Shown here: positions 24,001 to 35,106 of the stretch, piece after piece
Numbering within the stretch: position 1 is the stretch's first letter
Layout of the letters: each line of letters opens with the position of its first letter
Assembly (NCBI RefSeq): GCF_000275845.1
Contig: NW_006766923.1
Coordinates: 106,366-170,365, forward strand
Source: Dichomitus squalens LYAD-421 SS1
Taxonomy: Eukaryota > Basidiomycota > Agaricomycetes > Polyporales > Polyporaceae
DNA: 64,000 nucleotides
Reading direction: 5' to 3'
The notes under the pieces: generated by a model
Database searches by the model: none
The model's input: only the letters and a program-made list of their open reading frames with translations
What the model was told of the DNA's origin: nothing
Position numbers and translations under genes: made by a program

Positions 24001-24589
24001 TTCTGAGATGCAGAGGGGAATAGGGTGGACGTCGAGACTCGTTTGAGACACGGACAGGGAAGGGTTCGAGTGCAACAAGCCGAGTCGGGCGCCGAACGAT
24101 TATAGCGCTTTTCGATTTTACACAGCACAGGGAAGAAGCTCTGTAACCGGGGCATTTGGAAGGATGATTGGTCAAAGACCTCCTCCTCATCAGAAAGGAA
24201 TGCTATCACTATATAGAGACAACAAGGAGACAGTCGTTACGCTGATCTACCTTCTCAGGCAGATGTTCGCCGGCCTCTGGATTTGCTCCTCTTCTCTTAA
24301 GTGGCGGACGGCCGACGTCGAGAGTGCCACCGTGCAGAAAAGTGGAAAGGAAAGAATATTGACGGACTGGGTGCAAGGTGAGACGGGAGCTTGATGAAAT
24401 TATCTTCTGCGCGAGCTAGGCTGGTGCGGCACGATCTGCGTCTTCGTCACCGTCTACTGCTACCCTAAGGGAACGGCAGGAGCGAGGAACGTCTCTGGCT
24501 TCACCGCGGGCTTCGCTGCAGGACTGTTTCCAATCGGAGGGAGGCCACTGCTAGGGGACCTGATCTGCTGGCAGGGTTGTATCGCGGCG
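21068..24589. other. 3.5-kb stretch without an assignable gene
   Basis: No domain was recognised on either strand. 22690-23300 is pyrimidine-rich on the plus strand with many short frames, resembling either an LTR/promoter-like segment or relic DNA. Frames on the minus strand at 23805-24209 have ordinary codon-like composition but no family match. This looks like accessory, possibly transposon-derived filler between the two duplicated dioxygenase/ICMT units. Confidence 0.3.
23626..23661. repeat. Short direct repeats (GCTGAC and GCGTTC units)
   Basis: Two GCTGAC units pass into three GCGTTC/T units within 36 bases. It is a microsatellite-scale repeat in non-coding DNA. Confidence 0.6.
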
Positions 24590-24914
24590 GTGGGCAAGGA
24601 TGGAGTTCCCCTCTGGGACCTACTATGAGGCGACGATCCACCATGTCGTACAGCCGCCCGTGGACTAGCGTGTCACCACGCGCCTGGTGGTGTTCTACCA
24701 CGCCATGACAGACGACGATATCGTGCTGAAGCCGCGCGCCGAGAGTCCGATTCTTCGGAGGGTGGGCGTTGTGCGGCGGTTGGAGAATGAGAACACCCCG
24801 GCGACGGAGCAGTGGAGGCGTGCCCAGACGAGCGTTTACGGGAAGACGGAGCTGAAGCGCAAGGTCAACATTAAGGAGGAAGTGATCATGTTGTCGTAAA
24901 GCACTACAACTAGC
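24590..24914 (+). pseudogene. 3' relic of a third 2OG-Fe(II) dioxygenase
   Basis: About 325 bases match the last exon of dioxygenase 2 (from MEFxSG to the stop), keeping the distal His region (TIHHVVQPPVD), DDDIVLKP, SPILRRVGVVRR and SVYGKTELKRK. It is not functional: the codon after PPVD is TAG where gene 2 has CAG, a short deletion near 24885 removes codons before the final Lys-His-Tyr-Asn, and nothing upstream encodes the N-terminal domain or the iron-binding H-x-D. About 75 bases of 3' flank are also shared with gene 2. It lies about 550 bp upstream of ICMT-like B on the same strand. Confidence 0.85.
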
Positions 24915-25464
24915 GACAATGAGCAGTCGACGCCAATAGAGATTGCTGTCGGATCCGTTGGGCACAACTCCTCCCCGCAGTTTAGCGAGGATGGATCTCC
25001 CGCCCTCCCAAGTCCAACGATCATACATACGAGGGAGGGGTTCTTTCCAACGCTTTGGCGGCGTTACGTTTGTGGGGCGTCTTGGGGGCTATTACATATC
25101 GCTTGGACAACGGGCGGTCGTTCAGCGCTGCCCCCCTATGTGCGCGTAGTCCCTTGACAAGGGACGACAGTAGCCGATGGGTCTAAGAGTGCACGTTTTT
25201 TCATGATACATGTTTCTATCGATGGGCGTGTGCGAGCGCATCACAGATCGTCTCTTCGAAGGGTCATCGTACGCAACAACCTCGACCTAATATTATGTCT
25301 TCCGTCTCACGCATCCGAATGTAGGGCCCGGATGATCCTGATCCCCGACCATTGGTGCTCCGACCCTCCTTCACGTGGCCAACTTAAGTACTAGGTCTCG
25401 CCCGCAGGAATATCCCGCTGAGGTTCTCATCCATCATCTCGCGCTGTGTATGCCCACAACCAAG
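24915..25464. other. Flank between dioxygenase relic and ICMT-like B
   Basis: The first ~75 bases are duplicated from downstream of dioxygenase 2. The rest is unique and would contain the ICMT-like B promoter. Confidence 0.4.
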
Positions 25465-26241
25465 ATGGGCTTTCTCCACCTCGCCAAGGTACCCGCCTTT
25501 GCAATGATCATGGTGGCAGAGAACATCTCGTTCCGCCCACCCAACAATCCCTTCCCACAAACCGAAGATCAAAAGAAGTTTGGCGGAGCCGATTTGATCA
25601 CCCGTCTCGCAGGGTGGTTTCCCGCTGTCGGTCTGGTGCGTCTCCATGGAAAGAGCGTTCTACTGGGACTTACCGTCATTCTCATGTAGGCGATTGACTG
25701 CACCTTCCACTTCTGTGAAGTTGCCGCGATCCTCGCACGAGAATTCCCCTCGCCGCTCTCCGACCGCATCCTCGCCACCCTCTTCAGAGACTCATCAAGG
25801 GTCGACAAACTTGCAATATCGCCGCCGTTCGTTGTCGCGTTCCTGCTGTTGGTCTTAGGGGCGGCATGGCGCAAGAAGTGTTACGACACCCTCGGGAAGT
25901 TGTTCACCTTTCAGCTTGCCATCCTCAAGGAACACAAGCTCGTCACGACCGGCCCGTACTCAGTCGTTCGCCATCCTGCATACACCGCGTTCATCATGAC
26001 TGACATCGGCTGTCTCATGGCTTTGCTGCTTCCTGGTTCGTACATTCGCGAGAGCGGGGTGCTGGAAAACCCGTGGATCGCGATTGGCATAGCCTGGTCA
26101 TCATTGCTCCACCTTGCCATCGCCCTTACTGCGGTGAAGCGGATCGCGGTAGAGGACGCGGTGTTGAGGAAGGAGTTCGGCTCTCAGTGGGAGGAATGGG
26201 CACGGAAGACGCCGTACAGACTGATTCCATATGTATACTGA
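25465..26241 (+). CDS. Isoprenylcysteine carboxyl methyltransferase-like membrane protein B
   Basis: Two exons (25465-25635, 25690-26241) give 240 aa, the same length as paralog A with the intron at the equivalent place. The core EHKLVTTGPYSVVRHPAYT is kept, as is the C-terminal EDAVLRKEFGSQWEEWARKTPYRLIPYVY. The N-terminus (MGFLHLAKVPAFAMIMVAENI) is a hydrophobic anchor followed by FGGADLITR. Several transmembrane helices are evident in the second half. Established knowledge: the family transfers a methyl group from S-adenosylmethionine to a carboxylate of a membrane-embedded substrate. An ATG 15 nt upstream (25450) is possible; 25465 aligns with the start of paralog A. Orientation relative to the dioxygenase copy is inverted compared with the 15.7-18.3 kb unit. 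Confidence 0.82.
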
Positions 26242-26566
26242 GCTGCACAATCGTATCACGAACCGACTCCATGCATTTGCTATTGACGTTAAAGGCACAT
26301 CAAAACATCTGTGAGATATGAGTAGTCCGCTCATAGCAAAACAGGAGACAAGCGTACCGATACCGCGATGACGTACCAACAATACTTTGGACCGGCGATC
26401 CTTGAAGCCCACACATATGCACGTGTCTGTGTCGTGGCCGTAGATGTGCTATATGCACTCTATATATACCCTACACTGCAGACGAAACTGCGTACATGAT
26501 ACAATAATACATCCAAGCAACCAGTCCATGTCTGCACTCAGCATCCACCTTACAACCAAGACCTGC
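26242..26566. other. Intergenic (3' ends of ICMT-like B and Tag1-like gene)
   Basis: A 325-bp convergent 3' region; nothing seen beyond likely untranslated sequence. Confidence 0.4.
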
Positions 26567-28523
26567 TCATGCAGGTCCCGACAACGACCCCACCTTCTTC
26601 CCGATCCTCACGCTCCCCTGAAACGGCAACCCCGCCAGCTCCATCTCCGGATCTTGTCCGTTCGCAAACGGCAAGCCCTCCACGCGCACCGCGACAGCCG
26701 CGACGCCCTGCACTCCCGCCAGTGCGCCCTGCGAGCCAAAGATGACCTTCGCCATGAAGTCGCTAAACTCACGCTCGCGCCCGGGGAGCACCTCCAGCGG
26801 CACGTCCACGAGCTGCGCCGAGACCGCGACGGTCGAGCCCGAGTCTGGGGGGGCCTCGACTTCGCGGCATTCGGCGGGAATCCAGTCGTCCGGGACGATG
26901 TGCGCGAACGCGCGTGGGGGCAAGGGCTCGGGGAGCGGGCGCGTCGGAGGCGGGCTGGGGTGGCCTAGGGCCGAGGTGAGAGGTGCGGTCTCGTCCGGAC
27001 CTGGCTCGTCAGATGTGGGCACTTCGCCGTCGAAGACGAGTACGTCGGGGAAGAGGCGGCTCGCGTTGACGCCTACGTCGATCCCCTTGGGGAGCACGAC
27101 GAGGGCGTGCACAACCCCGGAGGCGAACATAGTCGCGCCAACCGGCTTGATGCGCATGTCTGAGATGGATACGTTGCGGAGGATCTGCGGGCGCGGGTGC
27201 GGTGCAGGGAAGGTCGTGTTGATAGTCAAACCAGGGTAGAGAGGGGTAGAGATCTCTATGTCGGCGTCGCGTCCGGAGATGTACTTGCTCACGAACGCAG
27301 ACAGCGCACTTGAAGAGTCGCGGGGGAGCGGCACAACGGCGCCACTGATTGTGAGTGAGATATTGGGGTGTGTGAACTGGAATGGGTGGGAGTGAACAGA
27401 GGCCACTGCGACCGATGATAAGTTCGACTCCGGTTGAGGGAGATGAATCAAGAAGGGGAGTGCAGGTGCCTCAAACTCGACGTCTAAGGGGACGGGGTTA
27501 AGAGCGGTGGCATTCGCAGAGAGCTCGATGGTTCCATGCCTGGAAGCGATATTGAAGGATTGCAGATGCACTAGGTCAGAGAAACCAGGGAGCTGGTGGC
27601 CGTCACCCGCGGGTGGCAGACCGGGCAGCGAGGGGACTGTACCACATGTTAGAAACCGTGCTATATAGGCAGCAGAGAGCAAACGTACTCTTCACGTTGA
27701 CAACCGGACGGACGTTACTGTGTGCGACAGTGAAGCGGGTTCTCCATCCATGGTCCTCAAGTCCGCCCCCTCGTACCACCGCCTGCCCGACCGTAGCCTG
27801 GATGCTCAAAAAGCCTGATTTCCAACTCTCCCGCACGAAGTGTAAGAGGTCGTCAATATCCTTTGTCGGCTGTATCCGCACGGGGATCTGCACAGGGGTC
27901 AGCCAGGTGAGGTCCCTCGCCGGCGGGTTCGCCGTGAGCTGCACCTCAATAGACGGCGTCGACACAGTCGCAAGAGTCATATTTGGATGCGCTCTTGGCC
28001 CGACACGCATGTCGGACATAGTCACTGTGACACGGTCGATCTGCCGAATACCCCACCGTCCAATGCCCTTGAACCAATCCTGCACGACGCTGTCGTCCTT
28101 GTCCGTCTTCACTCCCACCACACTTCCCGCGTCCAGCCCCATCCGGCCATGAACCAGTAACCAGATGCCGTCTTCGCTCGTCGCATTCAGCACGTCCACC
28201 CTATCCGGTCCACGGACGATGAGTGCCTTCTTGATGATCTCCTCCGGCCTGGTCGCAGACGCTCTGGAGCGCCACGAATACGCAACGATTGCAAGAAGCA
28301 CAAAGACTAGCACGGTGAAGGAGAGTGAGATCAAGAATACGGAGACCAGGCGGGAGTAGATCCGCCTGCGGGTCGCATTGGGATGTTGGATAGGAATGTC
28401 CCGAGAGGAGCTCAGGGAGCCCGACGCCGAGCCAAGGAGAGGCGTATTCTCGGAAGCTTCTTCGTCTTGCACGTGCGCACGACCTTTCCCCTTGTCAATA
28501 CGGCGAGAGTTTGAGTCGTCCAT
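26567..28523 (-). CDS. Tag1-like single-pass vacuolar membrane protein (LEA2-like lumenal domains)
   Basis: Two exons (28523-27689 and 27636-26567) join in frame to give 634 aa. A polar N-terminal cytosolic tail contains ENTPLLG, an acidic dileucine-type vacuole sorting motif. One transmembrane helix follows (SVFLISLSFTVLVFVLLAIV). The large lumenal part is made of beta-rich repeats with N-glycosylation sites and the wording typical of fungal DUF3712/LEA2-like proteins (VTMSDMRVG; VSISDMRIKPVG). In yeast the related Tag1 sits in the vacuole membrane and is involved in ending autophagy; in basidiomycetes the family is usually annotated only by domain. Equivalence to Tag1 is inferred from architecture, not from alignment. 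Single intron of 52 nt. Confidence 0.65.
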
Positions 28524-29261
28524 GGGGACGAGAAGAGTGCCGTCAGCGTGGTCGAAGTCCGTAGCAGAGTTGTGCGGTATGGGCGTCTAAAGGCGCCGTG
28601 GCGGAAGCCACGCTGCAGACGGCTATCATCTCCTGCCAAGTACTGCTACTACACCTCACATCCGAAATAGTGTACGTTCACAGATGTCTGATATGATGGT
28701 ACATGCGAAATGGTCATTGCGGTGCGGTCGAGCGAAGACAGGCAGGTTGCAAGTATGTTTTGTCCACCAGTAACGAATGTCTGTTCCGGGCCATGACGTA
28801 ACTGCCAGCTGCGGCGGGCTGTTCCGGTCGATTTCCTCAAAAGTCTCTAAGGCCCCTGCACAAGAGAGCGGGCTCAAAGGGTTCTGTATCAAGGCCGCGC
28901 AGTGAGCACATCTCCGCGAAGAGCGTAGAAGATACATTCAAGTATCCGTAGACTGTTGTCCTGCACGCGATCCAACAAAGTATGTTGTGGAGATATTTGG
29001 CTTGCAGCGGCGGTGGCACAGTCGATTGGGACGTTCTCGTGTGGCAGCCCGTGGGCAGCCATGCTCCCACTACTGAACTTTCGAAAGCATACTGCGGAAC
29101 GGACAAACCCTATTTTATGTCCGGAGGTTCGGACGCCTGCTTCTGAGGATGTGACTAGGTCGCTGGTAGACCGACATTAAGGCGCAGATTTGCATTTCGG
29201 CAGCGAAAGGTTATTCGGCGTCTTACAGACAGGATGGTGCGACCCCCACAGTCGAGGACAC
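28524..29261. other. Upstream of Tag1-like gene / 3' flank of carboxypeptidase
   Basis: About 740 bp. No gene seen; probable promoter of the Tag1-like gene. Confidence 0.4.
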
Positions 29262-31570
29262 CTAAGGCACAGAATGAAGCTGCTCCTTGTGAATGATCTG
29301 CCTGAAGATCTCGAACGCAGCTGCCGGCTGGAACGCGGGCTAGAGATAGGCTTCGCGTTAGCTTTCTCCACATGAAGCGCTGTCGGAATCTAACTTACAA
29401 CTTCGTGACCTGCTTGGAAGACACGCCTACACGCACGTCAAAGCGAGACTCAGCTGCTGCCTCACCGACTGCAAAAACGAGAACGACGTACGCGAAGGAG
29501 AAGTTGTCCACATTCTGGATGGCAGCGACGGCCTTGCCGCCGATCGTCATGTTCGTGAACGGCGTCTTGTGCAGCGTCTGGTTACCGTACCAGTCCATCG
29601 CAAGGACGGACGCATGCCCACCAAGCCAGTTGCAGCTGAGCAATCAAGATTGGTCAACACCAAAGGCAGCTCGCCGCGCTTGACGGTATCAACTCACTTG
29701 ATGTCCGCATCACCAGCCTGTCGCGCCACCCGTCAGTCTCCACTTCGACGATCCACTGCCACCAATCAAGGCACACTCACCCAGATGAGAATCTTCATCC
29801 TCGCGTTCGCCAGAGCCGAGAGCTGCGGGAGTAGCGTCCTCGCGTCGTCCCCGGTCTTGCTGAACTGGTCGTCCACGGGGCCCGAGCACTCCGAGTACTT
29901 CGCCTGCGCGCCGATCTTTTGCAAGATCGTCTTGTTCGCGAGGAAGTCGAGGTAGAACTCGGGTGGGAAGGGGTTCGGCGAGGACGCGTTCTGCCGGAGG
30001 TCGTCCGAGTCGCGGTCGCCGACTGCAGGGACGAACACGTTCTCGATCTATACGAAGGAGAACATCGCAGTACATATGAGCTCCGATTCAGGGCTGTGGA
30101 AGAGGGGGGTTGGACGCACGCAGAAGTCGTCAGCCTTGCGGCAGATTTTGTTGCTGTCTGCAGACTCCCCAGCGGCGTAGCACGCAAGCTCTTGGTCCTT
30201 GCACCCGCCTTCGCCATAGAACGACTCGTTCAGGGCAGCGAGGACGGTGTCGTTCTGCAGCTGTCCGTAGCCGGGAGCGAATGTTGCGAAGTCGACATAT
30301 GCCTTATTTTGCAGCAATGGGTCGTACCAGCCACTTGAGAGACCAACCGCATTAGTAACGATACACGAACGAGGGATCGAACGAACTTGTTGATCATCAA
30401 CGCGCTGACGTCGACCAGCTCGCCTTTGATCGTCCCGTTCTTGATCAGCGCGTTCTGCTGATTGAAGAACGTCACGAACTCTGGGCCGTAGTGGCCCCCG
30501 TAGCTCTCCGTGGCGAAGATGAACTCGCGAGACTGATACTTCGCGAACTCCTTGCTCTCAAAAAGGATCTGGAATGCCGTCCAGACCGCAGGTGAGGCCG
30601 CAAACGTGCTGTTCACATCGATGGTGCCGAATGAGAAGCCTGTGCCGATGGGTTGGTCGATGTAGATGACTGCAACAAGACCCAGATGTCAGACATGCTC
30701 TATCGAGAAAGGACTGCGGACACGAGCGCAACATGATTGAAGTTCATGAATCCCATTAGAGACGTGGTCCGAAATGTCCGCGCCACGCCCAAATTGAATA
30801 GAGGGTGATCGTGAGCGGGATCCCCATTGAAATTCAATGTCTCTGTCTCAGGCGATTCTCATGGACGTTGTCTCGCCTTCTATGGCACTAATGCACCCAC
30901 GGTCGTGCCTCCACAATTTGACGGTGGCAGACTATGAGCCGTTCGCGCAACACAGGATAAGCAGAACGTACTGTTACTGAGATTGTTCCAGCTGTAAGGG
31001 TTCAGGACAGTCGTCTGACCGTCTGGGTTGACTTGACAGGGACCGTGCTCTATATGATCTCGATGAGCCGTCAATATTAACATTCAATACGCAGGGCGCA
31101 CCTTGGAAGAGGCCAATCATTGAGGAGCATCCTGGGCCACCGTTCAACCTTCATCCCTCCCTAAGCTGAAGGCAAATTCATACACGGTGGACCGTAGCGA
31201 CATACCACAGCGTAAACGGCGCAGCCTCAGGGTTGTGGCGCGCCTCAAAGAACCAGAACCACTACCCCAATGCCCCCATGTTCATCGAATGCAGCAGATG
31301 CTCATGCGAATAACGCACCATGGACAAATTAGTCCCCACATCGATGTATCCCGACAGCTGCTTCACTCCCGGGGTGGTCTCGCACACGCCCGAATTCTTG
31401 ACGAATCGCAGCTTCGTGTCGTTGAGGACTTGCGACTGGAACTCGACGTAGTTCGTGCCAAGGTCGAGGACCGCGTCTGGTCGGTCGGTCACCTCGGCGA
31501 ATGTCGGCCACCTCGCAGCGAAGGCAGACGGGAGGAGGGTCGCTAGCACCGCGAGACTAGAGAGCCACAT
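29262..31570 (-). CDS. Secreted serine carboxypeptidase (peptidase family S10)
   Basis: Multi-exon gene on the minus strand. From ATG 31570: a signal peptide (MWLSSLAVLATLLPSAFA), then SGYIDVG, WFWFFEARHN, NGGPGCSSMIGLFQ (oxyanion/substrate region), the catalytic serine in ATESYGGHYGPEF, GDADI..CNWLGGH with the catalytic Asp, and GHEV..PAFQP with the catalytic His, ending at 29262 with KEQLHSVP. All three catalytic residues are present and several N-x-S/T sites fit secretion. Family S10 removes C-terminal amino acids at acidic pH, so it would complement the three aspartic proteases of the window in extracellular protein use. The tiny exon between FSFAY and GHEV (about 29490-29400) is the only part I could not place exactly. 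An ATG at 31615 would lengthen the leader by 15 residues. Confidence 0.85.
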
Positions 31571-32553
31571 GTCGAGCTGGAGCCTGGAGACCACGGCTGA
31601 GGGCAAGATGGTCAATCGGAGGCTGGCGTGGTGGCTGGCCTTATATCAGATTCACGTCGTCGCGCGGCATGCTTGAACGGGAGAACCGGGAGCCTTGCAG
31701 AATGTCTACGACGCGGAACGCTGCAATGCGTGTCGCATGCATGTCGCAGCGGCAGCCGGCTATCATGTGGGGAAGGAGAAGCGCGGTTTGGTGCATGGTG
31801 CAGCGACTGAAAATAGCACCGGCGGGTCATGCATGGCGACCAATATGCACCGAAGCTTGGCAGCGATAAGGATTTGTCGTTCTGCATTCCCATGTCTACG
31901 GCGAATGCAGGGCAGTTACTTGTGGTGTCCGACATGCAAAGGAAAGCTGAAGCCTTGAGTGGAGAATGGGCAGGCAGCACGCATCACGATTATATGGTGG
32001 ATTGAGGACAAGCAGCGTGGGCGTCTCTGCCTATTATATAGTTCAGTGCTACATCGACGGAGGCCCAACATGAACCTCTCAGGGTGTCTCAGAGCCATAG
32101 CATCTGAAGCACCTAACTAACCGCGCCGAGTAATATATTCTATTCAGATCGTACAGTGGGCGAGAAGACAAGGAGTCGCGGTACGCAGACAGACTCCTCC
32201 CTCGGTTTCACGAGCTTGAAGTATCCCGAACTTACTGACGCTGCATGCCTACCTTAGCGACAGGCTCTTGAGAACATTGCACAATTCCATTTGTCCTGAA
32301 GTCTGGGCCAACAGCCAACATAATCGCACACGGACGTAAGGCGGCGCCTCGCATGAAGTCTTCTGACACAGCTACGGTAAGTCCCTCGCAGTTCTAGGAC
32401 TACGGCCGCTGCTTCGGGCATGGCATCCCTAGCTTCTTTGCCTCGTGGAAAAGCGAACTCAAAGCCTAGTACTCGAGCACCCGTATCTTCGTATCTGACC
32501 ACTTCCACCTCGGCCTTTAATCCAGCAACCCTTGGACACGGTTACGCGACTCG
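31571..32553. other. Divergent promoter region (carboxypeptidase / nucleotidyltransferase)
   Basis: About 980 bp between divergent starts. No motif-bearing frames. Confidence 0.4.
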
Positions 32554-33286
32554 ATGGCGCCCACCTCCGACGACGTCCTCGACATTGCCCGGAAGACCAT
32601 TAAGATCTTCTCGAAATACGGCTTAAACTGCTGTCTGTTTGGAAGCACCGCCAGCTATCTCTACGGTGTCAAGCGGACCCCAAACGTGAGTTGCGTCCAT
32701 TTACCCCACGTGTGCTGCATCTGACATTGATGTCCCAACCCATCAGGACGTCGATATCGTCGTTCTCTCCAACGCCTACAGCCAGGAAACCTTGAAGGAA
32801 ATCCTTGTACGCGACGACTCCCACTTCTATCTAGTCGGATCCAAGAATCGACGCGCGACGTACCGCGTTCTCTGGTACAGTCTCTCCAACAGCTCCTTCC
32901 ACCGTCCTTCCCTCGACTGCAAAGTCGACATCCTCATCCCCGGCATCCTGGGCATCCCCATGGTCCCTGCAGAGCGCGTGCACACGATCGCGGGGCTGCC
33001 CGTGATGCCGATGATCCCGCAACTCCTGCTCAAGGTCCAGGGGTGGTCGGACCATCGCGCCTCGCATCGCTCGGATATGCAGCAGAAGCAGTACGTCGAT
33101 ATCGGGGACATCGACGAGCTGCTGGCCATTGCCGTCGCGGAGGGCGCGGACGTGCGCGCTCCCGAGTGCAAGTGGCTCCCAGGGTCTATGACTGGAGTCG
33201 CGTCGACGCGGATCTGGTCGTATACTCTGCGCGGATCGGCGAAGAGCAAGGGGGAGTGGAAGCAGCTTGGGTTCGAGATCCCTTGA
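32554..33286 (+). CDS. Nucleotidyltransferase-fold protein
   Basis: Two exons (32554-32685, 32747-33286) give 223 aa. The N-terminal part has the nucleotidyltransferase signature: GSTASYLYG..RTPN then DVDIVV, i.e. G-S followed by an Asp-x-Asp pair, with the intron falling just before the first Asp. A third acidic position is offered by DCKVDILIPG. The rest is a mixed alpha/beta domain with no second recognised domain. Stand-alone proteins of this kind are widespread in Agaricomycetes, related to MNT/AbiEii-type or tRNA-nucleotidyltransferase-like folds. The substrate is unknown and I make no claim of toxin-antitoxin function. Confidence 0.7.
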
Positions 33287-33767
33287 CTCAGGCCGTTGGT
33301 AAGTTCATCTTTACCGACAGGCCGGGCCGCGCTAACCCTGACGCACTGCGGTAGGCCTGAGTACACGGAGTCTCGAAGCTCCACCTTGAGTCTGCTCCTG
33401 AGGGCTTCGATAGCCTGCATACCTTTTCCTGTTTCCGGCGATGCGGTGAGAGCCAAAGAATATCCTCCGGTCACGTAGTAGGATCAGTTTGCGTTGCCCA
33501 TCCATAACGTCTTGTGTGGCACTTTCCTTTATATACTCTCCGCGTATATGTCTACCTCGCGTCCTCCTGTGATCTTGACACAACTCACACGTAGACGAGT
33601 TGTACCATGTATTCAAAATCAATATCGTGCTCGGTGTTTCGGGCGTTTCTTATGATTACCATCGATCGGCACTACTTGGTTTGCACCGCCACACTCCAGT
33701 TTCCACTTGATCAGTCTGAGATCAAGAACATCTCGAACCCAAATCACAGAGCGCGCTACCGTTTACG
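33287..33767. other. Intergenic upstream of the gamma-butyrobetaine dioxygenase-like gene
   Basis: 480 bp; TTTATATACTC at about 33528-33539 is TATA-like but far from the next ATG. No gene. Confidence 0.35.
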
Positions 33768-35106
33768 ATGTTAGCTGGTGGCAGCATCTCCACGATTCCC
33801 CATCTCAAGGCGTATCTCCCTAGGCGCCTGTTGTCGCATACAGCCATCCGGCAAGGTCAACGCGAGAATCTCCTGTTCAACCGGCACACATACTCCTGGT
33901 TTTGGCTCCGCGACTCGTGCCAATGTCCATCCTGCATACACCCAACCACCCGGCAGAAGCTCCATCGTACCTCAGATATCCCAGTGAATGTGAAGCCGGT
34001 GGAGGCAAACGGCCTGAGATTGTCTAAGGACGGTGTACACATCAATTGGGACTCCGGCCACGAGTCGTTCTACTCCTCCGAGTTCCTCCGACGGTACGCA
34101 TCTCGCGAGAGCAAGACAGAGTACCATCGCGACGTGGAGCGTGTCCTGTGGAACGTCAAAAAACTGAAGGCGGCACCCAACCTGTACCTCCCGTATGACG
34201 CCGTCAAGACACCTGCTGGGCTTCACACGGGGCTCACGCAGCTCATCCAGTATGGGCTGCTGTTTGTCACCGGCGTACCTACGGAGAAGACGTCGAACGA
34301 GGAGTGCGAGCTTCGTGCGCTGGGGGAGCGCTTCGGGGAGCTGAGGAGGACGTTCTACGGCGAGACGTGGGACGTGAAGAACATCCGGAACAGCCGCAAC
34401 ATCGCGTACACGAACGTCGACCTTGGCCTCCACATGGACCTTTTGTGAGCGACTAGATACTCTGCCTGCTCTCCCTCATACTGACCTTCCTCTGCGCAGG
34501 TACTTCCAACATCCACCACGGTATCAGATTCTGCACTGCCTCCGCAATCGTGTGGAAGGTGGCACATCAATCTTCGTCGACGCGGTTCACGTCGCATCCG
34601 AGCTCCGCCTGGAGAATAAAACCGCTTTCTATGCCCTTGCACACAACGACGTCACTTTCCACTACATCAATGACGGGCACCACCTCCACCACTCGCACCC
34701 TACCATCCAGCTCTCGTTGAGTCCGTCCTCCTCCAAGTCGACTAGCGCCTACCCCAAGAAGCCAAAGAAGCGCCGCTCTATCGAGTTCATCAACTACTCG
34801 CCGCCCTTCCAGGCGCCGCTGCCGCTCGAGGTCAAGCCACAGGAGTTCGTCCCCGCCCTCAAAAAGTTCGCGGATATGCTTGAGGACCCGGCGGTGCGAT
34901 TCGAGTACCTGCTGAAGGAGGGCGACGCGGTGATCTTCGACAATCGGCGTGTGCTACATGCGCGCACGGCATTCCACGAGAAGGAGGCGGAAAGCAACGA
35001 GGAGGAAACGAATCGATGGCTGAAGGGCTGTTACCTCGAGGCCGACGCGATTCTGGATCGGCGCAGGGTCCTGAATGCGCAACTGGAGGAGGCTGCCAAA
35101 GCATGA
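33768..35106 (+). CDS. Gamma-butyrobetaine dioxygenase-like TauD/TfdA oxygenase
   Basis: Two exons (33768-34444, 34500-35106) give 427 aa. The N-terminus has the zinc-binding DUF971-type module seen in carnitine-pathway enzymes (WLRDSC-C-SC with a downstream His). The TauD core follows with iron-binding H-x-D in LHMDLLYFQHPP, a LHCLRN and GGTSIFVD pair, and the distal His in NRRVLHARTAF followed by an Arg for 2-oxoglutarate. The family hydroxylates gamma-butyrobetaine to L-carnitine (or trimethyllysine in the sister enzyme) using 2-oxoglutarate and O2. Here the exact substrate cannot be settled from motifs. The intron splits codon Leu right after the iron-binding motif. A Lys-rich insert (KKPKKRR, about 340 residues before the end of exon 2) is unusual. 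Confidence 0.82.

Noticed and set aside
6576..26241. A mating-type/pheromone locus, suggested by ICMT-like genes
   Set aside because: No short CaaX-ending precursor frames and no STE3-type receptor were recognised; DUF6534-type proteins are not known pheromone receptors.
26742..27239. 165-codon plus-strand frame
   Set aside because: Shadow of the Tag1-like gene; the minus strand has the coherent domain architecture.
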